Assembly (NCBI GenBank): GCA_903822115.1
Contig: CAIJNU010000045.1
Span: 1 to 8,455, forward strand
DNA: 8,455 nucleotides
From: an uncultured Candidatus Peregrinibacteria bacterium
GTDB taxonomy: Bacteria; Patescibacteriota; Gracilibacteria; Peribacterales; Peribacteraceae
Direction: 5' to 3'
The position numbers and the translations under genes are program-made. This document shows, piece after piece, positions 1 to 4,967 of this stretch. The notes under the pieces were generated by a model. That model did not search any database, was not told the DNA's origin, and was given only the letters and a program-made list of their open reading frames with translations. Position 1 is the first letter of the stretch, and every line of letters begins with the position of its first letter.

Positions 1-70
1 TTCCCACTGGATACCTTCTCACTCTCTCTGAAAGTTCCACAAATTGTTACCGTTAGGAGGGTAAAGGGGT

Positions 71-113
71 GTGGGGGACCTAGGGAACCGAACTCTTTTC
101 CCTGGTCCCCCAC
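71..113. other. Very stable GC-rich hairpin in the leader of the LCP operon
   Basis: Positions 71-87 pair with 98-113 to give a 16-bp stem with a single bulged T (81) and a 10-nt loop. The outer ten pairs are GTGGGGGACC against GGTCCCCCAC. No T-run follows on either strand, so it is not a canonical intrinsic terminator. It lies 145 nt before the LCP start and just after an AGGAGGG sequence (55-61). It could be the end of an upstream transcript, a processed or protein-bound leader structure, or a repeat. I do not recognise a known RNA family. The rest of 1-257 is AT-richer and shows no convincing promoter or gene to me. Confidence 0.6.
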
Positions 114-257
114 GAAAAGACCATGACGAAGAAAAGAGTCAGCTATGTATAGTGGATTTTATAACGCCAAATGAGAAAGGTGATATTTGTTCTAACGAAG
201 ATCTAACTGCCCCCTTCGACTTCACGAACCGCGCCCCTTCCTCTACACTTACCCCCG

Positions 258-1793
258 ATGACTTTCCGTACTCGTCGCATCCGCGAAGAGAAGCCCAAAC
301 GCGCGTGGAAAACCCTCAAGAAGGCCGGTGTCGGACTTCGCGCGGGTGCGGGAAAACTGCGCACCATCCTTCCGAAAAAAAAGAAGGTCAGTGAGAATAA
401 GTCTCCCCATAGCGGGCAATTTTGGAAGAAGCTGACGATCCTCGTGGTTTCGGTGTGCGCCGTTTTCCTCCTCCTCTTCGGCGTCGCAAAGGCGCTTGTG
501 AGTCTTCGCATCGTCAACCTGCACTCATTCCTCTCCGTCGCCTCCTCCCCTCTCCCCGCCGACAGCGACGGTTATACCAACTTCCTCCTCCTCGGCCGCG
601 GCGACAAGGATCACGATGGCGTCGATCTCACGGACACGATGATGATCGTGAGCATCGATCCCAATCACACGCACAGTGCCGTCTTCCTCTCGATTCCGCG
701 GGATCTCTACATCCTCGATTCGCAGAAAATGGGGAAGGGGCGCATCAACGAACTCTACCGCGACTACAAGGTATACCTGATGAAAACGCAGCACCTGAAG
801 GAGCTCGATGCCTCCAAAATCGCACTCAACGAGCTCGCGGATGAGCTCGGCCGCCGCCTCCACATGCAGATCCACCACGTCGTGATCCTCAACTTCAGCG
901 GGTTTGTGCAGGCGGTCGACGCACTCGGGGGCATCGATGTCACGGTTCCCTATGACATCGTCGATACCACGTATCCCGGTCCGGATTACTCCTACGAAAC
1001 GTTCAGTATCAAGGCGGGGCTGGCACATCTCGATGGCGAAACCGCGCTCAAGTACGTCCGCAGTCGCCACACCACCAGCGACTTCGGCCGCTCGGCGCGC
1101 CAGCAACAGGTGATCAAGGCCCTCGGGGAGAAAGCGCGGGCGCTGGGCATTATGAGCAACCCCGGCAAGCTCCTCTCGCTCTACGGCATCTTCTCGAAGA
1201 ACGTGGAGACGACGATGACGACGGGTGAGCTGCTCAGCGCAGCGGACGCAGCCCAGAACCTCGATCAATCGCGCATCGTCAACATGCAGTTGAACGACCG
1301 CAACGGCCTCTATAGTAATCTACCGGAAGCGGGTGGCTTCCTCTACGATCCTCCGCGCGCCCTCTTCGGAGGCGCTTCCATCCTCCTCCCGGTTTCCATC
1401 CCCGAGAATCCCGTGACGTGGAAGCAGATCGAGTGTTTCGCGCGCCTCATCTTCCGTGATCGCTCGATCTACCTCGAGCATCCGACGATCCAGGTCTCCA
1501 ATGCCGGTGGCAAGCCGGGCATCGCGGGGAAGCTCTCCGCGGAACTGACACGCTACGGACTCATTCCTGCGGCAGTCGGCAACGCACCGGACAAGAAACC
1601 GCGTCTGGATTCTTCCGTCGTTCCCGGCAATGATCAGAGCAAGGATGTCGCGCAATTCTTCGCAACCCTCCTCAAACTTCCTCTCGCTCCTCCGCCACCC
1701 CAGGCCTCCGGCACCGGATCCTCCATCACCATCATTCTCGGCAAAAACTTCCTCTACTCCCCCATCCAGGACCTCCTTCCGGCTCCTCAATGA
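258..1793 (+). CDS. LCP (LytR-CpsA-Psr) family glycopolymer transferase with LytR_C domain
   Basis: A 511-residue membrane-anchored enzyme. LCP proteins transfer lipid-linked glycopolymers (teichoic acid, capsule or similar) onto peptidoglycan outside the membrane. A basic cytoplasmic N-terminus (1-58) with an Arg/Lys-rich stretch precedes one membrane helix at about 59-81. The LCP catalytic domain spans roughly 105-300. Visible motifs are NFLLLGRG (108-115) with DLTDTMM (123-129), SIPRDLY (145-151), DALGGIDV (221-228), and the signature KYVRSRHT..DFGRSARQQQ (265-284), whose arginines bind the pyrophosphate lipid in characterised members. A LytR C-terminal domain follows at about 404-500, ending in the typical ITIILGKNF. 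A proline-rich linker (477-481) lies inside it. The ATG at 258 is chosen because it gives the full N-terminus; no Shine-Dalgarno sequence precedes it. The stop overlaps the next gene. An A8 run (375-382) lies in the coding part before the helix. The polymer substrate cannot be read from sequence. Confidence 0.93.
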   Translation: MTFRTRRIREEKPKRAWKTLKKAGVGLRAGAGKLRTILPKKKKVSENKSPHSGQFWKKLTILVVSVCAVFLLLFGVAKALVSLRIVNLHSFLSVASSPLPADSDGYTNFLLLGRGDKDHDGVDLTDTMMIVSIDPNHTHSAVFLSIPRDLYILDSQKMGKGRINELYRDYKVYLMKTQHLKELDASKIALNELADELGRRLHMQIHHVVILNFSGFVQAVDALGGIDVTVPYDIVDTTYPGPDYSYETFSIKAGLAHLDGETALKYVRSRHTTSDFGRSARQQQVIKALGEKARALGIMSNPGKLLSLYGIFSKNVETTMTTGELLSAADAAQNLDQSRIVNMQLNDRNGLYSNLPEAGGFLYDPPRALFGGASILLPVSIPENPVTWKQIECFARLIFRDRSIYLEHPTIQVSNAGGKPGIAGKLSAELTRYGLIPAAVGNAPDKKPRLDSSVVPGNDQSKDVAQFFATLLKLPLAPPPPQASGTGSSITIILGKNFLYSPIQDLLPAPQ

Positions 1794-2695
1794 CCCCGCG
1801 CGAGATCATCGCAGAGGCTTGGACGATCACCCGGAGAGAGAAAACCATTCGACGGTGGGGATTCTTCTCCTCCTTCTTCGAAACGCTCTTCCTCGCCAAG
1901 CTGCTGATCTATCAGGCGTGGTTCATCTACGGATACCTCCAGCATCGCACCGTCGGATTCTTCGACGACGTCCTGTGGCTCTACAACAATGTCTCCCAGA
2001 CCGCCTTCTACTCGATCCTCGCCACATTTTTCGTGCTGCTCTTTATTGAGTGGGTCTTCCCGCGATTGGCAAAGGGCGCGATCATCGGGCTGACGGCGAA
2101 AGCGGTGAAGAAAGAGCCGCTGAAGGGAGGGTTCATCCTCGCGTTCTACAACTTCGTCCAAATGTTCGCCATCCACGAGATATTCGTGCTCGGGAGCATC
2201 GCCAATGTCGTCACGCTCTCCTCTCTCGTCCTGCGCTACGTCGACGGAGACGTCAAATTTATCATCGTCGGCACCCTCGCATTCTTCTGGCTACTCTCCT
2301 CGATCCTTCACTTCCTCGCGAGCTTCGCGGAACCCGCCGTCGTCGTCAGCCGCGAGAGCGTCTTCGCCGCCGTCGGCACGAGCTTCAAATTCATCGTAAG
2401 CTACACGGGGCACGTGCTCTTCCTCTGGTTGCTGCTCTTCGTCATATCCATCCGCATCGTCATCAACGTCGTCTTCGCGCTCCTCATCCCTGCCATCGTC
2501 ATCGGCCTCGGCGTCGCCCTCATCAATGTACTCTCACCCCTCGCGACGATCCTCATCACCTCGAGCATCGGCCTCATCCTCATCTTCATTGCGAGCTACT
2601 TCTTCGCCTACCTTCACGTCTTCAAGGACGCCGTGTGGACCATCACGTATATCGAGCTCAAGAAGAACAAGGATTTGACCGTGATTGATGCGTGA
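1790..2695 (+). CDS. Polytopic membrane protein of unknown function, coupled to the LCP gene
   Basis: A 301-residue, very hydrophobic protein. Its ATG overlaps the LCP stop in the four bases ATGA, which implies translational coupling and a shared operon. About six or seven membrane segments are visible: roughly 27-50, 70-90, 113-145 (perhaps one long or two short), 157-180, 205-228, 228-248 and 252-278. A basic cytoplasmic N-terminus (REIIAEAWTITRREKTIRR) and a charged C-terminus (ELKKNKDL) frame them. I see no catalytic motif or extracellular domain. The general look, with amphipathic entry helix and long helices rich in Ile, Val, Phe and Leu, resembles uncharacterised multi-helix membrane families often annotated only as DUFs, but I cannot name one. 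Its position suggests a role in envelope assembly beside the LCP enzyme, which is inference from context only. Confidence 0.88.
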   Translation: MTPREIIAEAWTITRREKTIRRWGFFSSFFETLFLAKLLIYQAWFIYGYLQHRTVGFFDDVLWLYNNVSQTAFYSILATFFVLLFIEWVFPRLAKGAIIGLTAKAVKKEPLKGGFILAFYNFVQMFAIHEIFVLGSIANVVTLSSLVLRYVDGDVKFIIVGTLAFFWLLSSILHFLASFAEPAVVVSRESVFAAVGTSFKFIVSYTGHVLFLWLLLFVISIRIVINVVFALLIPAIVIGLGVALINVLSPLATILITSSIGLILIFIASYFFAYLHVFKDAVWTITYIELKKNKDLTVIDA

Positions 2696-2716
2696 AAAAT
2701 GCATCGCGCTTTTTTT
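2687..2716 (+). terminator. Weak candidate terminator at the end of the LCP operon
   Basis: GATGC (2687-2691) can pair with GCATC (2701-2705), plus a flanking T-G wobble, and a run of seven T (2710-2716) follows after GCGC. The stem is short, overlaps the stop codon of the membrane protein gene, and is separated from the T-run by four bases. It may only weakly end transcription. Confidence 0.3.
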
Positions 2717-2733
2717 GAATAACATCTTCGCGA

Positions 2734-2764
2734 AGGCGGCCCTTCGACGAACTCAGGACTGCCT
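2734..2764. repeat. Fragment of a dispersed intergenic repeat
   Basis: CCCTTCGACGAACTCAGG (2740-2757) matches the reverse complement of the left half of the element at 3627-3714 in the blocks CCCTTCGAC and CTCAGG, differing in the three bases between. Short flanks AGGC (2734-2737) and GCCT can pair, so it may fold as a small hairpin. The motif resembles CCCTTCGAC...CTCAGGGTGACA sequences that I recall from between genes in many bacterial genomes; this was not checked. Confidence 0.5.
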
Positions 2765-2829
2765 GGACGACAAAATATTTAAATGAAAATTCACGAATTA
2801 AACGAATAATCAGATACATAATCAACATC

Positions 2830-2926
2830 GCGGCAAAGCGCGGGTCTTGTGGGCCCCGCGCTGAAGCCGCACCTCATAGGAAAAAGAGAGCCCATGACCT
2901 GCCCGAATGAACATCGTTCAGGCGGG
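2830..2926. other. Two consecutive strong hairpins upstream of lexA
   Basis: Hairpin one pairs GCGGC (2830-2834) with GCCGC (2866-2870) and AGCGCGGG (2837-2844) with CCCGCGCT (2855-2862), across a small AA/GAA internal loop. Hairpin two pairs CCTGCC (2898-2903) with GGCGGG (2921-2926) and TGAAC (2908-2912) with GTTCA (2916-2920), with a four-base bulge. Neither is directly followed by a T-run. No open frame here is convincing: a frame open into lexA from 2849 would have to be translated through lexA's own promoter. Possible readings are a small structured RNA, a repeat element or barriers to read-through. The stretch 2770-2820 between the repeat fragment and these hairpins is AT-rich, and I see nothing definite in it. 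Confidence 0.45.
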
Positions 2927-2959
2927 GAGAAAAACCGTAGGTTTGTCTCTCATGCTTGC

Positions 2960-2988
2960 TTGACAGTGGACGTACGTCCACCTATGAT
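2960..2988 (+). promoter_or_regulatory. lexA promoter (-35 TTGACA, -10 TATGAT)
   Basis: TTGACA at 2960-2965 is a perfect -35 consensus. TATGAT at 2983-2988 is a one-mismatch -10, and the spacer is exactly 17 bp. Transcription would start near 2995, leaving a leader of about 19 nt before the ATG at 3014. The operator palindrome occupies the spacer. Confidence 0.88.
2966..2981. promoter_or_regulatory. Probable LexA operator (perfect 16-bp palindrome)
   Basis: GTGGACGTACGTCCAC is fully self-complementary and fills 16 of the 17 bases between -35 and -10, so a bound dimer would exclude RNA polymerase. Its core GGAC-N4-GTCC has the same half-site spacing as the Gram-positive SOS box (GAAC-N4-GTTC) and not the E. 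coli CTGT-N8-ACAG. Assignment to LexA is inference from position and symmetry. Confidence 0.82.
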
Positions 2989-2989
2989 G

Positions 2990-3005
2990 GGGTACGTTCG
3001 TCCCA
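2990..3005. promoter_or_regulatory. Possible second, degenerate LexA operator over the transcription start
   Basis: GTACGTTCGTCC (2992-3003) matches the core GGACGTACGTCC of the first operator at 10 of 12 positions, and the right half-site GTCC is intact. The two centres are 24 bp apart. It covers the predicted start of transcription and is flanked by inverted GATGGG (2986-2991) and CCCATC (3002-3007). Confidence 0.5.
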
Positions 3006-3013
3006 TCCGCCCT

Positions 3014-3619
3014 ATGCCCACCGATTCGCTCACCGCACACCAGCGCACCGTTCTCAGTTACATCCGCGAATTCCAGACGAAGCGCGGCTATTCGCCGTCG
3101 CTGCAGGATCTCGCCCTCGCATTTGGCGTACGCTCGAAGAACGCCGTCGCGAAGGTCGTAAACGCGCTCTCGCGCGAGCGACAGATCGAGAAGGATCCGA
3201 AGGGACGCATCAAGATTCTCGAACGCGAAGGAGATTTCGCCCCGCTCGCACTCCCCCTCTTCGGTCCCATCACCGCGGGGTTCGCGGCACCCGTGGAGGA
3301 GCAGGCGGAAGACACCGTGACACTCGAGGAGTACCTCGTCAGGGACAAGGCATCGACCTTTCTTCTGCGCGTAAAGGGCGACAGCATGATCGACGCCGGC
3401 ATCAACGAGGGAGATCTCGTCATCGTGGAGCGCGGGAAGGAGCCGCGCGTCGGTGACATTGTCGTGGGCATACTCGATGGAGAATTCACACTGAAACGCT
3501 TGAAGAAGGAGAAGGGAAAGTACTATCTGCAAGCCGAAAACCCCGCCTATCCCGACCTCTACGCGATGGATGAGCTGCAAGTGGCAGGAGTGGTGAAGGG
3601 GTTGATGAGGAAGTATTAG
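3014..3619 (+). CDS. lexA: LexA repressor (SOS regulator, self-cleaving)
   Basis: A 201-residue protein, near E. coli LexA (202). An N-terminal winged helix-turn-helix (about 1-70: LTAHQRTVLSYIREF, GYSPSLQDLALAFGV, then the recognition helix region SKNAVAKVVNAL) binds DNA. A C-terminal S24-type peptidase domain mediates dimerisation and RecA-stimulated self-cleavage. The scissile Ala88-Gly89 lies in GPITAGFAAP. Ser124 (KGDSMIDAGI) and Lys161 (FTLKRL) form the catalytic dyad, 37 residues apart as in E. coli, so the protein should be cleavable. The frame is open from 2849, but an ATG at 2984 lies inside the -10 box, so the ATG at 3014 is the first usable start and gives the family-length protein. 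No Shine-Dalgarno sequence is present. Autoregulation is expected through the palindrome at 2966-2981. The next gene is a Y-family polymerase, a typical SOS neighbour. Confidence 0.96.
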   Translation: MPTDSLTAHQRTVLSYIREFQTKRGYSPSLQDLALAFGVRSKNAVAKVVNALSRERQIEKDPKGRIKILEREGDFAPLALPLFGPITAGFAAPVEEQAEDTVTLEEYLVRDKASTFLLRVKGDSMIDAGINEGDLVIVERGKEPRVGDIVVGILDGEFTLKRLKKEKGKYYLQAENPAYPDLYAMDELQVAGVVKGLMRKY

Positions 3620-3626
3620 AAAAACA

Positions 3627-3714
3627 GTGTCACCCTGAGCCTGTCGAAGGGCGACACCGCATGTCTATGGTTCGTTCCTCGACTCCGCTCGGAATGACAG
3701 GCTCACCATGACAC
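3627..3714. repeat. 88-bp intergenic element with imperfect inverted ends
   Basis: The left end GTGTCAcccTGAGCCTGTC (3627-3645) is the reverse complement of the right end GACAGGCTCAccaTGACAC (3696-3714) at 16 of 19 positions, the three differences being a central block. The left half also folds alone: GTGTCACCCT (3627-3636) pairs with AGGGCGACAC (3648-3657) with one mismatch. The right half holds a small TTC...CGA/TCG...GAA hairpin. It fills nearly the whole gap between lexA and the polymerase gene, has no coding capacity, and shares its core with the fragment at 2740-2757. It may be a MITE-like or REP-like repeat, and may also slow read-through from lexA. Confidence 0.65.
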
Positions 3715-3742
3715 GCGGTTTCTCAACTATTTCTCTCTGAAC

Positions 3743-4945
3743 ATGATTGCACATGTTGATGCCGATTCATTTTTCGCGTCCGTGTTGGCGCGCAAGAATC
3801 CCTCACTTCGCGGGAGGCCTTTGCTCGCACTGGGAATGGGCGGCGGGTGTGTGATCGCCGCGAGCTACGAAGCAAAAGCGAAGGGGGTGAAAACTGGTAT
3901 GACGCTGAGAGATGCCCTGAAACTTGCCCCCGAAGCGCTGCGCATACCTTCGGATTTCCAGGAAACAGGACTGGCCTCGCAGCAGATTGAATCCGCGCTC
4001 CTGAGCATTTGCCCAAATATCGAACAAATATCCGTCGATGAGTGGTTCCTCGATCTTGCCTCACTCGTCGGAGGAATTCCCGTAGATCTCACCGACTTTG
4101 CCAAGACTTTGCGCAGCCTCGTCCTCTCCCTCACCGGCCTCTCGGTGTCGGTGGGCATCGCAACAAGCAAAACACTCGCCAAAATGGCGAGCGAGTACCG
4201 CAAACCGGGAGGCATCACCGTCGTCTCCCCCACCGAAGGAAAGAGCATAAAGGATTTCCTCCTCGATCGTCCCGCTGCGGCCATTCCCGGTATCGGCGCA
4301 CGCAGGCACGTGAAGTGTGAAGCGGAAGGTTGGGTAACCGCGTGGGACATAGCGCAAGCTGATGCGGAGAAATTGAAACGTCTTTTCGGGAGGCCGGGCG
4401 TGGAGCTCGCGGCAGAATTGCGGGGAAAAACGGTGTATGCACTCACTACGGAGCACGCCGCGCCGAAGTCCATCTCGCGCGCCCGCAGTTTCCCGCCATC
4501 GACGGATCGGCCGCTCCTATGGGCGCACGTGCTGCGGCATCTCGAGTACACAATCCTGAAAATGCGCCGCGAACATCTGGCTTGCGGCGGCATATCGGTC
4601 TGGATTCGCGATGGCCGATACCAGTACCGCAGCTCGCACTGCTCCCTACCCCGCTCGCAGGAAACGGAAGAAACGATCCAACCCTTCGTGCGTCAGTGTT
4701 TCGCAGAACTCCTGACGAGAAAAGAATCCTGTACACAAATAGGCCTCGCTCTGTGGAATCTGCGGCCGGGTGGCGTGCGTCAGTTCTCACTTTTCGAGGA
4801 ACCAAAGAAGGCACTGCGCGAAGAAAGGGTGCAAAATACGCTTGATGCGCTGCACGAGAAATTTGGAAGGAATGCTGTAACGAGAGGGGCGGCTATGAAG
4901 GCAAAAACGGGAACGAGGAAACCCGCATTACCGATCTATGAATAA
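3743..4945 (+). CDS. dinB: Y-family translesion DNA polymerase (DinB/UmuC type)
   Basis: A 400-residue error-prone polymerase that copies past damaged bases. The palm begins HVDADSFFA with catalytic Asp6 and probable steric-gate Phe11; ISVDEWFLDL carries Asp99 and Glu100. GIATSKTLAKMASEYRKPGG (138-157) is the standard family block. Helix-hairpin-helix thumb motifs surround IPGIG (181-185). The little finger starts near 240 (KSISRARSF) and runs to about 345. QFSLF (347-351) is a good beta-clamp-binding motif, followed by a tail like that of UmuC (NTLDALHEKFGRNAV). Length lies between E. coli Pol IV (351) and UmuC (422). The Phe gate resembles Pol IV while the C-terminal tail resembles UmuC, so the symbol is approximate. 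The ATG at 3743 opens directly into the conserved first strand, with no Shine-Dalgarno sequence. No copy of the lexA palindrome is visible upstream. Trp101 after SVDE is unusual. The gene converges on valS with only 22 bp between stops, which holds a weak AT-rich hairpin at best. Confidence 0.93.
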   Translation: MIAHVDADSFFASVLARKNPSLRGRPLLALGMGGGCVIAASYEAKAKGVKTGMTLRDALKLAPEALRIPSDFQETGLASQQIESALLSICPNIEQISVDEWFLDLASLVGGIPVDLTDFAKTLRSLVLSLTGLSVSVGIATSKTLAKMASEYRKPGGITVVSPTEGKSIKDFLLDRPAAAIPGIGARRHVKCEAEGWVTAWDIAQADAEKLKRLFGRPGVELAAELRGKTVYALTTEHAAPKSISRARSFPPSTDRPLLWAHVLRHLEYTILKMRREHLACGGISVWIRDGRYQYRSSHCSLPRSQETEETIQPFVRQCFAELLTRKESCTQIGLALWNLRPGGVRQFSLFEEPKKALREERVQNTLDALHEKFGRNAVTRGAAMKAKTGTRKPALPIYE

Positions 4946-4967
4946 GTATAAAGTTTGTTACTTTTTA

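Noticed and set aside
71..113. Intrinsic terminator
   Set aside because: The stem is strong, but no T-run follows on either strand, so it is listed only as a hairpin.
525..1268. 247-codon open frame on the minus strand opposite the LCP gene
   Set aside because: Antisense shadow of a gene with complete LCP motifs; low-complexity Val/Glu/Arg composition.
2849..3013. N-terminal 55-codon extension of LexA
   Set aside because: It would require translation through the -35, operator and -10 of lexA's own promoter. The added residues match nothing in LexA, and the family length fits the start at 3014.
3660..3690. SOS box before the polymerase gene (GGTTCGTTCC)
   Set aside because: It has two GTTC blocks in direct rather than inverted orientation, and no GGAC or GAAC half-site at the right distance. 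It lies inside the repeat element.
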